The notes: generated by a model not told the origin, from the sequence alone. Counted from the first letter of the stretch, positions 28,701 to 38,145 are shown. The stretch: DNA of 64,000 nucleotides from Hyphomicrobiaceae bacterium (GCA_021775735.1 JAJFHG010000026.1:1-64000); one strand, 5' to 3'. Translations and numbers: made by a program.

Positions 28701-28969
28701 TGAACTCCATCAAGAAACCTTAGTTCAGGTTCCAAGGTGTCTAGAATATTGGTCTCTACGTCTTCGGCGCTGGAACCTGGCCATGGCACGGAGACGCTAA
28801 TGGTGGGAAGTTCAAAATCTGGAAAAAACTGGCGATTGAGTTTTGCGATTGAAAAAACGCCGACCAAAATCATCATGAGCATCAAAAGGTTGGCAGCGGT
28901 TGGATGGCGCACAAAAACGCCAATTACGCCGCTGCCGAATGCTGGTCTTTTTTGTTTTGAAGACGCCAT
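25736..28969 (-). CDS. RND-family efflux permease (AcrB-like)
   Basis: The roughly 1077-aa protein has 12 predicted helices and two large periplasmic loops. The fourth helix contains the proton-relay Asp pair (IIVDDAIVVGEQ), and the start has the RND pattern FVRHPTAANLLMLM with SVPWPGSSAEDVETNI. The ATG at 28969 overlaps the adaptor stop (TGATG), so the two are cotranslated. It probably exports drugs, solvents or lipophilic compounds; hydrophobic RND type is favoured over heavy-metal type because no Met/Asp/Glu metal motif is visible. No outer-membrane channel gene is adjacent. Confidence 0.9.
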   Translation of the reverse strand: MASSKQKRPAFGSGVIGVFVRHPTAANLLMLMMILVGVFSIAKLNRQFFPDFELPTISVSVPWPGSSAEDVETNILDTLEPELRFLDGVHEVTSIAREGAATIVLEFTSGADLQKAQSDVEQAIGQVVTLPEDSERPIVSRATIFDRVARIAISGPFSEQSLKKFAKQLRDGLLAAGIDRVTLDGARDEEIWVQVKERDLRRLDLTLDQISQRVRQSTQDLPAGRLEGDVEIQLRAKSDRKTPETIREIEIKSLETGEKVFLKDIATIETRFEREGNTAYNKGETAIELTVKRSLSGDTIEMMGIMQGYLEKTLPTLPKSLNVKVYDIRGKFVAQRLGILMKNGLQGLVLVLAMLFIFLNARIAFWTAVGIPVALLAALGVMLATGQSINMISMFALIMMLGIIVDDAIVVGEQAATLESQGYSSIEAAQKGAETMLPPVTAASLTTMAAFMPILFIGDRIGDIMVAIPLVVLSVIIASLIECFLILPGHLRHGGKKAHEPSRLRQRFDALFARFRDGPFRRMVTVAYAWRYTTVAVLVACFIVAVGALVGKRVVFQFFPSPESENVSAKVDFAAGMPRKDRQDALTQLTKALYAQEKILLRAQKPKNTNTVSDKLQSTLPEPIAAFFGPANAGANETRLVDAAVSVIGRAGRAQGENLGEVNVQLTPSEERDVRTKTIIQAWRKALPKIAGVERVAIAGRRGGPPGRDVDVRLQNAPIEILKQASEDLKQALASIPGVSAISDDIPYGKQEYVFELTPRGQALGFTGASVGSQVRNAFEGAIGIRFARGEEEITVRVMRAQEHPGKQDLDQLYLVSPSGTRVPLKEVVSMSERRTFSIVQRKDGVRTVAVTGDIDPDVNTVQDAIALLEKDVMPDLVRKYSIDYTYKGRADETESSFRDLKQGALLALCLIYITLAWVFGSYWKPFAVMLIIPFGFVGAVLGHYVMGYSLTIISMIGLLGLSGILVNDSIVLVSRIKERLATGEQFDLAVIGGSQDRLRAVLLTSLTTIGGLLPLLFETSRQAQFLIPMAVTLVFGLAAATILVLVLVPALVGIGGDIGRLAKILRGSILEPKGAG

Positions 28970-30354
28970 CAATTCGTTTGCTCAATTTCTTGGACCCGCA
29001 CGCCGCTACCTGGCGTGGATACCCGTGTTGCCAAAATGCGCGCTCCTGATTTTATGGGGCCTTCAATGAGAAGATCATTTTGGACGGCGCCCACAACTTT
29101 GATTGAACGTTCCGATAGACGACCATCTTCAATCACATAAATTGTATTGCTGGCATAAAGTGCGGTCGGCGGTACGCGAAACACATCTACAAATTTTTTG
29201 TCTGGCACCATCACTTCGACAAATGCACCTGACCTTAGCGCAATGGGTTGGTTGGGGTTTAAGAGGCGAGCTAAGACCTCAACGCCGCCTGTTGTCGCGT
29301 TGACCTGAGCTCCAACACGTTCAACAGTGGCAGGGTAAACAATCTTTTTTTCACCAAGCACCCAGACCACTTCAACCTCGCGACCTTCAAGTGCCTGACT
29401 GCCGCCAAGGATACGGCCAAACTGTTCATCGCTGAGCGTGAACTTTGCTTCAATCCAGTCACGGTCGATCAAAGTTGCAATTTTGTCGTTGGCGCCCACC
29501 ATACGCCCGACTTGACTGGTCACATCAGCTACATAAGCGTTGAACGGTGCTTTAAGCGAAGTTTCTTCTAGGCGCCGTTGCGCCAGCGCTAACGAGGAGG
29601 TCAATCGCGCAATGATAGCTTTTTGCTGGGCGACCTTTGCCTTCCAAACTTTGATCGAATTTGAAAGTTGGTCGGTGGTCTGTTCGCGCTGCAGAAAAAT
29701 TTGCTTGCGTTCATCGAGAGTGCGTTTTGAAACCGTGCCGCGGCGGGCAAGCGGTTCGGCACGTTCCAAATCTGTACGTGCCAGTTCCATTTGTTTCTTG
29801 GCAGATTTAAGTGATGTCGTGTCGCTTGCAATTGAAGCGTCTAGTTCGAGGACACGGGCTTTGGCTTCTGCCAGCAAGGCTTTGGATTCTTGAACAGCAC
29901 TTTCGTAACTGAAGGGATCAATGCGCAGTAGCATGTCACCGTTGTTAATACGGCCTCCCTCTTTGAGTGCGCTGCTTGCCTCAACAACCCGTCCGGCAAC
30001 GAGCGCGCGAATATCAACGCGGCGACCTGCAACGGTAGATCCATAGAGTTTTAGTTTTGGCTGGATGGTTTCAGCGCGGGCTGGAATGCTCTTGACGGAA
30101 AAGGTCCGTTCTTGAGCTGGGCGCTTGTTTTTTTCAGGCCGCGTTTGCTTCAGATAGGAGTAGGTGGCATAGCCGAGCGCGATGACGAGTATGGGAAAAA
30201 TAGCTTGAAGGAGGCGACGCACTACTTTGCTAGGCGGTGGGACCGCCGGTCGCGCCTGGGGAGTGCTTTTGCCAGCATCTAGGTCGCCTGCACTTTGAGG
30301 TGTGGCGGTTATGTTTGGTGGCGATATGCCAACTTTTTTCTCATGCACATTCAT
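28969..30354 (-). CDS. RND periplasmic adaptor (membrane fusion protein)
   Basis: The 461-aa protein has a Pro-rich cytoplasmic N-terminus, one membrane anchor (about 47-67), a lipoyl-like barrel (YGSTVAGRRVDIRALVAGRV), a long alpha hairpin coiled coil (about 140-255) and beta-barrel and membrane-proximal domains (ATVERVGAQVNATTGGVEV). It bridges the RND pump at 25736 to an outer-membrane channel encoded elsewhere. The upstream gap of 0.4 kb holds its promoter. Confidence 0.9.
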   Translation of the reverse strand: MNVHEKKVGISPPNITATPQSAGDLDAGKSTPQARPAVPPPSKVVRRLLQAIFPILVIALGYATYSYLKQTRPEKNKRPAQERTFSVKSIPARAETIQPKLKLYGSTVAGRRVDIRALVAGRVVEASSALKEGGRINNGDMLLRIDPFSYESAVQESKALLAEAKARVLELDASIASDTTSLKSAKKQMELARTDLERAEPLARRGTVSKRTLDERKQIFLQREQTTDQLSNSIKVWKAKVAQQKAIIARLTSSLALAQRRLEETSLKAPFNAYVADVTSQVGRMVGANDKIATLIDRDWIEAKFTLSDEQFGRILGGSQALEGREVEVVWVLGEKKIVYPATVERVGAQVNATTGGVEVLARLLNPNQPIALRSGAFVEVMVPDKKFVDVFRVPPTALYASNTIYVIEDGRLSERSIKVVGAVQNDLLIEGPIKSGARILATRVSTPGSGVRVQEIEQTN

Positions 30355-30693
30355 ATGTCTTATGCCGCTTGGCTCAATGGGTACCTCTCAAACGGTTGAG
30401 CTGAGTACGATCCGTCGAAGCCTTATATTTTCTTAGGCCGTGGAATAGCAGAGGGCCCGGGCCACCATAAGGCAAGCTAAATCATCATAAGCCAGAATGG
30501 CCTGGAACTGGCCGTTCTGCGGCTTACAAGGCTTAATTTTAGCCACGAGCTCACCGAATGCAGGCCCAAATCCGATTTTTCGACGCCTACTCCATTGCTA
30601 ACTACGGCGCGCAGCACGCCGCGGTTTACTCAATGTCTTATCTGCCCCCGGGCTAGAACCGATCAACGGGAAGACGATCTGACTGTGTCTTCC
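30355..30693. other. Non-coding region upstream of the RND operon
   Basis: No gene is seen between the adaptor gene and the channel gene's terminator. The most visible structure is a long imperfect hairpin at 30489-30525: AAGCC, AGAATGGCC, loop TGGAACT, GGCCGTTCT, GC, GGCTT. It could be a regulator site or transcript structure for the RND operon. The promoter for the minus-strand adaptor should lie near 30360-30430. Confidence 0.5.
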
Positions 30694-30724
30694 AAAAAAA
30701 ACGGGCCGGATTACTACCGGCCCG
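30694..30724 (-). terminator. Intrinsic terminator of the MscS-like gene
   Basis: On the minus strand CGGGCCGG, loop TAGTAAT, CCGGCCCG is followed by eight T residues. It lies 45 bases after the stop of the channel gene. The GC-rich stem plus T-run make it a clear Rho-independent terminator. Confidence 0.9.
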
Positions 30725-30768
30725 CTCTCATTGCGTAATGTGTGTTTTGTATGTCGTGTTGTTCAGGA

Positions 30769-31941
30769 TCAGAGGTTACGGGTCCACTTGTCGAGTAAGC
30801 GCCCCGCCACATCTTTACCACCCCAGCCAATGGCAATTGCGGTACCGACAGCGAGCGCGCCGATTAACGCTGTAAAGCCTGTGGTGATGATCTCATTTGC
30901 AAGACCCATTTGACGCAAGCCCATGGCCGCTGCCAGGACAATGATTGCAATTTTAAGTGGCGTGGCAATCACTTTAGCATCTTTCGATTTGGCGACTAGA
31001 GACGCAATAAAATCCGCAGCTATGACACCAAAACCGATAATGACGCTACCAAGGAGAACCCGTCCGCCAAGACCTAAGATTTCCGACAGCATTTTTGAGA
31101 CGATTTCAAAGTCCAATAGCTTTGCGGCTTCGACGAGGCCGAAGATCATAATCGCTGCAAATGCCAACATGCCAGCAACACGTGACATTGATGTTCCGCC
31201 GAGCACTTCATCGGTTAGGCCAAGTCGTTTGCCCACATGATCAAAGCCAACAGTTGGCAAGAGTGTGGACAGCGTGTCAGAGGCAAATTTGGCGATAACG
31301 TACGCCAGCAAAGCAACGATAGCTGCTGCAAAGACTCTCGGTATCGCATCAAGGAAGCTCTGTAGCATTTGTTTTGCAGGGGTGGAAATTGACTCCATGC
31401 CAAGTGCATCAAGTGCTGCAATTGCGATAGGAACGATAATGAGTGCGAACACAAGAGTTCCAACAAAACTGGAAATACCCGTGCTTCCGGTTACGGATTT
31501 TAAACCTGCGCTTTCAGCCCAATCGTCAACCTGAGCTGCTTTCAACACGCTGGTGAGTGCTTGTTTGGCGACCGTAGCAACAGCATAGCCAAGGCCGAAG
31601 ATTAGGCCGGCACCAACAACATTTGGAATAAATCCAAGGAACTTTTGGGCCATCGCCTGCATAGGTTCCATAAGGCTCTGCATGCCGACTGCACCCAAGA
31701 TAGCGGGGGTTGCAATCAACATCGTGACCCAAAACAGCGCCTTTCCGATTGCTGAACCCATATCAGAGCGCGCGCTCGCATCGTCGCCAAAATTGGATTT
31801 GGTGATGAGATAGTTCGCCGCCTTAGATAACAAGGTGCCGATAATCCAAGCGATAATGAGGATTGCGATCGCCGCAAGTACCTTGGGTGCGAATGCCACG
31901 ACCAAGTCCTGAAATGCTGTCCAGTGTTTTTGAACATCCAT
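30769..31941 (-). CDS. Mechanosensitive-channel-like membrane protein (TM-helix repeat type)
   Basis: The 390-aa protein has repeated amphipathic segments with conserved GxxIGKALFW and GFIPNVVGAGLIFGLGY-like helices, as in the conserved-TM-helix proteins related to MscS/CmpX. Repeats recur near residues 90-130, 190-230 and 270-310. The ATG at 31941 follows AAAGGAGAT by eight bases; an in-frame GTG at 31965 adds eight residues upstream of that ribosome site and is unlikely. It lacks a clear MscS beta domain, so gating of osmolytes is plausible but unproven. Confidence 0.75.
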   Translation of the reverse strand: MDVQKHWTAFQDLVVAFAPKVLAAIAILIIAWIIGTLLSKAANYLITKSNFGDDASARSDMGSAIGKALFWVTMLIATPAILGAVGMQSLMEPMQAMAQKFLGFIPNVVGAGLIFGLGYAVATVAKQALTSVLKAAQVDDWAESAGLKSVTGSTGISSFVGTLVFALIIVPIAIAALDALGMESISTPAKQMLQSFLDAIPRVFAAAIVALLAYVIAKFASDTLSTLLPTVGFDHVGKRLGLTDEVLGGTSMSRVAGMLAFAAIMIFGLVEAAKLLDFEIVSKMLSEILGLGGRVLLGSVIIGFGVIAADFIASLVAKSKDAKVIATPLKIAIIVLAAAMGLRQMGLANEIITTGFTALIGALAVGTAIAIGWGGKDVAGRLLDKWTRNL

Positions 31942-32289
31942 GATTTTATCTCCTTTCGTTGACACGGAAATCCAACATTTGCTGTGCTTTCAGTGCCTTA
32001 CAGATAGCCTTTAATGGAGCAGGTTCAGGCCATAGTATCTAGGCCCGTGATCTGATGATTTGAACAATCTGTTGTGCCTATCCGTTGATGGTTGAGCCCT
32101 GTGCACGCGATGGAGTGCTGACCAACGGGAGATCAAGACGCGCACGCTTAGTTGAGTGAAGGAGGGTCTGTGGCTGGAAAAATTGAGCCATTCCGCGTTT
32201 CAAAATAATACACTTTAAAGTATAGCTTTAATATTAAATACACGCTATAGTTGTAATTTTAATCGTAGCGTTTTGAGAGCGTACCTGCA
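31942..32289. other. Divergent promoter region between channel and rpfF genes
   Basis: Non-coding. The 32200-32270 part is very AT-rich and includes the short palindrome ACTTTAAAGT; it probably holds the rpfF promoter. No gene is seen. Confidence 0.5.
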
Positions 32290-33249
32290 ATGGATCGAAA
32301 TTCTTTTTCTGCACAGCACAACGGGCTCACTTCCAACAGCAGAGGCCCAATGCCTGGCCTTTCCGACAATGTCGTTGTCGGCAATCAACCTGCACTGCCT
32401 ATTGCGAGCCTTGTGACACATCCTTACGAGGAAATTCTGGTTGATCTCGATGCCGAACAACGCACGTTTTGGTGTTGGTTCAAGCCGCGCGGACGGGCGT
32501 GTTTTTCTCAACCATTGTTGGATGAGCTGCGCATCATGCAGGCTTTTATCAAAAATCAGTGGCCGGATCATGCGCCGTCAGACGCAGAATTTGACTACAT
32601 GGTTGTCGCCTCGAAAAGTCCCGGTGCTTTTAATCTCGGTGGAGACTTGAGTCTATTCAATCGCCTTGTACGCGAGAAAAATAGAAATGAATTAAAACGT
32701 TATGCCAAGCTGTGTGTTGATGTTGTGCGTGACAATGCAGATAGCTATGGGCGCTCCATCGTGACGATAGCTGCCATTGAAGGAAGCTGTCTGGGTGGAG
32801 GATTTGAGGCCGCATTGTCCTGCGATGTGATTATCGCAGAGGATCATGTCAAATTTGGATTTCCAGAAATCCTATTTGGTCTGTTTCCTGGAATGGGCGC
32901 AGTGAATTTCTTATCTCGTCGCTTAAGCAAAACCCAAATTGATGAACTTCTTTTAAGCGGGCGTACCTATTCAGCCCATATGATGCATGAAATGGGGTTG
33001 GTTGATGAGGTTGTGCCGCCGGGTGGCGCAATCGAGGCAACGCGACGCTACATCTCTCAGCATCAAAAACGCGCGCGACCACAAGCGGCTGTTTGTGAAG
33101 CGTTACGCTGTGCACGCCAATTCAGTGTTGGTGAATTTGAGCGGATTACAGATTTGTGGGTTGAGACAGCAATGCGCTTGTCAGACCGCGACCTCAACAA
33201 AATGATCAAGCTTGTTGACGCCCAAATGCGCAAAGCACAACCCATATAG
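32290..33249 (+). CDS. rpfF: DSF synthase, RpfF-like crotonase
   Basis: RpfF enzymes make cis-2-unsaturated fatty acid signals (diffusible signal factor) from acyl-ACP by thioesterase and dehydratase action. The 319-aa protein has the crotonase core with E173 (GGGFEAALSCDV) and E193 (FPEILFGLFPGMG). These are 20 residues apart, exactly as the two catalytic Glu of Xanthomonas RpfF (E141 and E161). The RTFWCWFKPRGRACFSQPLL segment is typical of RpfF rather than ordinary enoyl-CoA hydratases. The adjacent convergent genes for an RpfC-like kinase and a c-di-GMP regulator complete a DSF signalling locus. Confidence 0.87.
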   Translation: MDRNSFSAQHNGLTSNSRGPMPGLSDNVVVGNQPALPIASLVTHPYEEILVDLDAEQRTFWCWFKPRGRACFSQPLLDELRIMQAFIKNQWPDHAPSDAEFDYMVVASKSPGAFNLGGDLSLFNRLVREKNRNELKRYAKLCVDVVRDNADSYGRSIVTIAAIEGSCLGGGFEAALSCDVIIAEDHVKFGFPEILFGLFPGMGAVNFLSRRLSKTQIDELLLSGRTYSAHMMHEMGLVDEVVPPGGAIEATRRYISQHQKRARPQAAVCEALRCARQFSVGEFERITDLWVETAMRLSDRDLNKMIKLVDAQMRKAQPI

Positions 33250-33346
33250 GTAGCGCAACAAACTGACATTTCAGATCTAGTGTTGTTATGCACACATAAA
33301 TAAGAGCAGCTTGCGTTTAACCAACCACAGGCTGCTCTACGCGTTT

Positions 33347-35986
33347 CTAGTGACTGACTTGCGGCGACAAGTTTCTCGTGGTGTCGCAGTGAGACATAGC
33401 GAGGGTAATCAGAGCTGAGCGAACCTCTTCGTAGTCGGTGCGAAGATCAGCAACAGCCGCAGCTGCCGAACTGAGAATATCTTGGCGATCTCCATATTCC
33501 AGGAGCTCGCATTTTTGTACAATATTCATCGCGCCAAAATTTATAGCGCTACTTTTTAGTGCATGGGCCAACGTTCGGATGTTTTCGAGGTCGTGTGCAT
33601 CTGTTGCCATACGCAATTGTGACAGAATTTCCAAGGCTTCGCTGTCAAACTCATTGATCAAGTCGTTGAAGAATTTTGTGTCACCGAGCTTGGCCAGTGT
33701 TTTAACACGATCAAGATCAATAGACTTTAGAGAGTCCTGGGATGTTTCGTTAGCCGGGTTTTTGCAGGCTGAGTGCACTGGTTCCGGTTCTTTTTCAAGA
33801 TCCAACCTTTGAGGCTGTGGGCGGCATGTTTCTGGAACGCTTGATGTAAATTTTTGAATGGTTTGTAATAGAGTGTTGGGATTGTATGGTTTGGTGATGC
33901 AGGCATCAAATCCAGCATCGAGACATTTCTTGTTTGTGTCCATACTTGCATCTGCGGTCAACGCGATGATCGGTATATCCTGGTCATGCAATGAAAAATG
34001 CATAAATTTAAGGGCCTCAAATCCATTCATGCGTGGCATATTCAGATCAAGAAGAATGACGTCAAAATTCTGCTGTGACAGCTCTTCAAGAGCTTCTTCA
34101 CCATCATTTGCCATGACTGGATTGTGGCCTGCATGGGTCAGAATCTTACGCACCACCATTTGGTTAGCGTGATTATCTTCTGCAACAAGGATCGAAAGTT
34201 TGCGGGTGTCTTTGTTTGGAGCCATCAACGTCCCTTTTTCTTGCCTGATTGCACGATGATAGCCCAGCCATTTGATCATTGCTTCGAGTTCAACATCAAT
34301 TGCGCGAAGGCGTACCTGGCTAAATGAAGTTGCTTTGATCGTAGGGTTGGGCAACTGCTGTTCGTCTGTCTCTGAGACACAGATGACCTTCACATTCGTC
34401 GATTGCTTCGCAAAGGAGTAGATCAAATTGGGGTCGTGGAGCGTATCGTTGACAATGAGAACTGATCCAGTTGAGTTTTTGTGATGGTGGTCTAACCACG
34501 ATGCGACCTGAGTGGTGTTTTCTAGAATTTCAACGTGATCATAGCCCGTTGCGATCTTAATCGCGTTCCGGTTATGTGCATTGTCAGAAAAAATGGCGAT
34601 CTTGAGTTGTTGTGGGGGTGTGGGTTTTACGGCATTAACAGCAATTGGCATGTCAAACTCGCACCAAAATGTACTGCCTTCGTCAGGTGTGCTGGTAACG
34701 CCAATTTGCCCACCGAGAAGTTCTACCAGCTCTTGCACAATTGCAAGACCAAGACCTGTGCCGCCATATTGATCGACGATACGATTATCTGCTTGCGTGA
34801 AGCGTTGAAATATATGTTTTTGAGATGTTGGTGAGATGCCAATACCTGTGTCTGTCACTTCAAATCGAAGACGCACATTGGATCCGTCATTGGACAGTGC
34901 GTCTACACCAAGGGAGATTGAGCCACGCTCTGTGAACTTCACCGCGTTGCCAATGAGGTTGGTCAAAATCTGAGCGAGTTTGCCACGGTCACCGATAAGA
35001 TCAGCCGGCGTTCTCGGTGTTACATGAAGGCCGACAATCAGGTCCTTGTCGCGCGCTTGTGCGTGTCCAATACCATTGAGTTCGGTCATCAGTGAGACAA
35101 GACAAAAGGCAGCCTTATTGGTTGGCATTGCGCCAGCTTCAAGTCGTGAATAATCAAGAAAATTATCAACCAGCCCACACAGCGAGCGTCCAGACGCGTT
35201 GATAGATGTCGACATTTCGCGCTGGTCCTCATTGAGGTGTGTTGAGGATAATAAATCACTTAGGCCAATGATAGCGTTAAGCGGTGTACGCAACTCATGG
35301 CTTACGCTTGCCAGAAACAGTGATTTCATTTCGCTGGCAGTTTCGGCATTTTTTCGAGCATCAGATAAGTCCCTGATCAGTTTGCGCGAATAAAGCGGTA
35401 CAACAATCAGCGCAATGAGCAGGCCAAAAGACAAGTTGTACAAGGATTGCCAGTAGCTTGTCGTCAATAAGACAACTGCAAAGCATGCCGTTGCTGCGAA
35501 TGAGGATAGAGTTAGAAAAAGAAGACCAAACCGAAAACCGTTGCCAAATATGATCCATAAATAGATGGGAAACGTGGAGGCAGTGATTTCTGCTCCAATA
35601 TTGAGGCCAATCGATAGCGTTCCTATGTCTCCACACATGGCGAGGATGCGGCGGCGATAGTTTGCTGCAGGTGATGAGATGATATGAAAAGCGAGCGCGA
35701 GGGAAAACAGAAAAAATGACGTGATAACAAACAGTGGAAGCGTGAGGTCGCGCCCGTTCCAGGCGACCTCGAATAAAAAATAGATTAGAATGAGACCGCT
35801 GATGACGAGGCGATTGCGCGCCATTTCGCCCTCCCCCGTTTCTGCTAGCGTTTTAAAAAACGATTTTTTTGCGCTAGATTTGGGGGTATCAGACGATGAG
35901 TGTGCATGCGTCTCGACGTGATGATGAGCGTCACGATCCGTCTTTGTCAGGATTTGATCCATAAATGGATTGAGCGTTGCGGTCAT
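33347..35986 (-). CDS. rpfC: RpfC-like hybrid sensor histidine kinase (TM-HisKA-HATPase-REC-Hpt)
   Basis: The 879-aa protein has a cytoplasmic His-rich head, a GEGEMARNRLVISG segment and about five or six helices (60-200) that match the DSF-sensor domain of RpfC. These are followed by HisKA with H230 (ASVSHELRTPLN), HATPase motifs (NLIGNAVKFTERG, DTGIGIS, GGTGLGLAI), a degenerate receiver-like stretch (470-590), a true REC (VILLDLNMPR, near 650) and an Hpt domain with LAHALKSSAINFG near 820. Its start overlaps the next regulator's stop. It most likely senses the signal made by RpfF and relays phosphate to the regulator at 35983. Confidence 0.85.
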   Translation of the reverse strand: MTATLNPFMDQILTKTDRDAHHHVETHAHSSSDTPKSSAKKSFFKTLAETGEGEMARNRLVISGLILIYFLFEVAWNGRDLTLPLFVITSFFLFSLALAFHIISSPAANYRRRILAMCGDIGTLSIGLNIGAEITASTFPIYLWIIFGNGFRFGLLFLTLSSFAATACFAVVLLTTSYWQSLYNLSFGLLIALIVVPLYSRKLIRDLSDARKNAETASEMKSLFLASVSHELRTPLNAIIGLSDLLSSTHLNEDQREMSTSINASGRSLCGLVDNFLDYSRLEAGAMPTNKAAFCLVSLMTELNGIGHAQARDKDLIVGLHVTPRTPADLIGDRGKLAQILTNLIGNAVKFTERGSISLGVDALSNDGSNVRLRFEVTDTGIGISPTSQKHIFQRFTQADNRIVDQYGGTGLGLAIVQELVELLGGQIGVTSTPDEGSTFWCEFDMPIAVNAVKPTPPQQLKIAIFSDNAHNRNAIKIATGYDHVEILENTTQVASWLDHHHKNSTGSVLIVNDTLHDPNLIYSFAKQSTNVKVICVSETDEQQLPNPTIKATSFSQVRLRAIDVELEAMIKWLGYHRAIRQEKGTLMAPNKDTRKLSILVAEDNHANQMVVRKILTHAGHNPVMANDGEEALEELSQQNFDVILLDLNMPRMNGFEALKFMHFSLHDQDIPIIALTADASMDTNKKCLDAGFDACITKPYNPNTLLQTIQKFTSSVPETCRPQPQRLDLEKEPEPVHSACKNPANETSQDSLKSIDLDRVKTLAKLGDTKFFNDLINEFDSEALEILSQLRMATDAHDLENIRTLAHALKSSAINFGAMNIVQKCELLEYGDRQDILSSAAAAVADLRTDYEEVRSALITLAMSHCDTTRNLSPQVSH

Positions 35987-38145
35987 GCGCAGCGCTCTTT
36001 TTGGGTTGTGCCGAGCGTTTTGCCTGAATCTAACATGGTATTGAAGACCCTCAGTGGTGTTGGCGGACTAAAATAGTAGCCTTGCGCAGACTTGCATCCA
36101 GCGTTTTCCAGTGAGTTCGCATCTTCAAGCGTTTCAACTCCCTCTGCCACGACATCAAGATTGAGCGTTTTGCCAAGGCCGATGATGGCGCTAACGATGG
36201 CAAAGTCATTGCTATCCACGGTGTGATTTTTGACGAAGCTGCGGTCTATTTTCAACTCTGTCAGGGGGAAGTTTTGAACATAGCGCAAAGAGGCGTAGCC
36301 AGTACCAAAGTCGTCAAGGGAAAGTTGAATTCCCATTTGACGTAAGGCGTCTAGGTCATCTCGTAAAGTTTGTGTGTTGCGCATGATGCTTTGCTCAGTG
36401 AGTTCGATGACCAGGCGGTCAGGACTGAGATGCGAGTGACGCAGGGCGCTTGCTGATAATTCCGAAATAAGTTGTTTGGCAAATTGATTGGGAGAGATGT
36501 TGACAGACACACTCACGTCGTGGTGTCCATTTTGACTCCATAAACCAGCATCCTGGCAGGCCTTATGAACAACCCACTCGCCGATCGGCAGGATAAGTCC
36601 ACTATCTTCAGCAAGAGGTAGGAAGTCAGCCGGAGATACCAGACCCCTATCTGGATGTTGCCAGCGGATCAGCGCCTCAGCACCAATCAACTTGCGGTCA
36701 CGCAATCGTACTTTGGGTTGGTAGTAGAGGCGTAGTTGATCTCGGCTAATGGCGCGTCGCAGGTCTGATTCAAGGGACGCTTTGCTGCAGGCTCTTTCAT
36801 GGTCGCGGCGGTTGGCGGTGTGAAATCCATTGCCACCATCAGATTTGGCACGATACATTGCAAGGTCAGCACGCGATAATAGTTCGTCAACCGTTGTTCC
36901 GTCGTGAGGATAGCAGGCAATGCCAACGCTGACGCTAATACGGACTTCTTGATTGCCTAAGAAAATAGGCGCGCGTAACTGGTCGCAGATTTCTTGTGCC
37001 TGACATGAAACATTATTCTGGTTGTCTATTTTGGAAATGACGACAGCAAACTCATCCCCGCCAAGTCGCGCGACGAAGTTTGGCTTTGCGATAAACTTGT
37101 CAAGCCGTCCGGCAACGGTGGACAAGAGGCAATCACCAAAATCGTGACCTAGTGTATCGTTGATGTCCTTAAACCGATCAACATCAATAAACAGCAAAGC
37201 AAATGATGTGGTTTTTTGCTTTGCATTAGAAATCTTGCGCTCCATGTGATGGCGCAGGCTTAACCTGTTGGGCAGTTCTGTCAGCGAATCATGTTCTGCA
37301 ACATGCAACAGGTTTTCTTCAGCCTGCTTGCGTGCGGTAATGTCCACTGAGGTTGTTAAAATGGCGATTGTATTATTTTGATCATCACAAATTGGTTTCT
37401 TGGTTGTTAGCAATACGTGGCGTGTACCCTCGTTGTCCGTCAGGTCTTGTTCAAATTCTTTTTCCGTTTGATGGCTGGAGAGTACCTTTGCATCAATTTC
37501 ACTATCCAGATAGTTGCGGATATAATCGGGTAGATCGGACAAATACTTGCCTGTTATTTCGGCAGGATCACAATCGAAGAATGCAGCCTGCATGGCGTTT
37601 ACAAACAAGCATTGTCCCATCGGCGAGACCGCGCTTAACATGACGGGGACATTATCGAGTACGTGCACCAGCTTGAGCCATTCTGGCGTTCCAGGCATGA
37701 GACCTTGTTGGCGTGACCAACGACGGACTTGTTGGACTTCGAGGGCGCGTTCTCTAACGTCAAGTGATTTGCGCCGCAAATGCAGCAAGTGCCCAATGCG
37801 GGCAACGAAATCGTCTTGATTAACCGGGCTGTTTAGGAATTCTGTGGCGCCAGCGCGCATCGCTTCGAGACAAACCTTTCGGCGTCGGGCAGACGTCACC
37901 ATAACAATGGGGATGTCTTTGCCATTTGGTGTTGCCCGGCACTGACGCGTGAACTCAATGCCATTGATATCAGGCATGTTGTAATCAGCGATAATGAGGT
38001 CAGGTTTGTTGCCGCTCAACCAACGCAACGCTTTGTCAACATGGTCTGTTGCTTCAACAACAATGTCATCATCAACATGCTGAGTTAAATGCGATAGGAG
38101 CGCTAGATTGGTGCGACTGTCATCAACAATCAGGACTTGAGACAT
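35983..38145 (-). CDS. Response regulator with REC-PAS-GGDEF-EAL domains
   Basis: The 720-aa protein has a REC domain (phospho-acceptor D54 in LIIADYNMPD), a PAS domain (about 165-275), a GGDEF domain with intact ARLGGDEFAVV, and an EAL domain with AEALIRWQH, ELTEQS, DDFGTGYASLRY and AEGVETLED all present. It could make and degrade cyclic di-GMP. In Xanthomonas the DSF output is RpfG, a REC-HD-GYP protein; here a GGDEF-EAL regulator takes that position, cotranscribed with the RpfC-like kinase (ATGA overlap). Confidence 0.88.
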   Translation of the reverse strand: MSQVLIVDDSRTNLALLSHLTQHVDDDIVVEATDHVDKALRWLSGNKPDLIIADYNMPDINGIEFTRQCRATPNGKDIPIVMVTSARRRKVCLEAMRAGATEFLNSPVNQDDFVARIGHLLHLRRKSLDVRERALEVQQVRRWSRQQGLMPGTPEWLKLVHVLDNVPVMLSAVSPMGQCLFVNAMQAAFFDCDPAEITGKYLSDLPDYIRNYLDSEIDAKVLSSHQTEKEFEQDLTDNEGTRHVLLTTKKPICDDQNNTIAILTTSVDITARKQAEENLLHVAEHDSLTELPNRLSLRHHMERKISNAKQKTTSFALLFIDVDRFKDINDTLGHDFGDCLLSTVAGRLDKFIAKPNFVARLGGDEFAVVISKIDNQNNVSCQAQEICDQLRAPIFLGNQEVRISVSVGIACYPHDGTTVDELLSRADLAMYRAKSDGGNGFHTANRRDHERACSKASLESDLRRAISRDQLRLYYQPKVRLRDRKLIGAEALIRWQHPDRGLVSPADFLPLAEDSGLILPIGEWVVHKACQDAGLWSQNGHHDVSVSVNISPNQFAKQLISELSASALRHSHLSPDRLVIELTEQSIMRNTQTLRDDLDALRQMGIQLSLDDFGTGYASLRYVQNFPLTELKIDRSFVKNHTVDSNDFAIVSAIIGLGKTLNLDVVAEGVETLEDANSLENAGCKSAQGYYFSPPTPLRVFNTMLDSGKTLGTTQKERCA

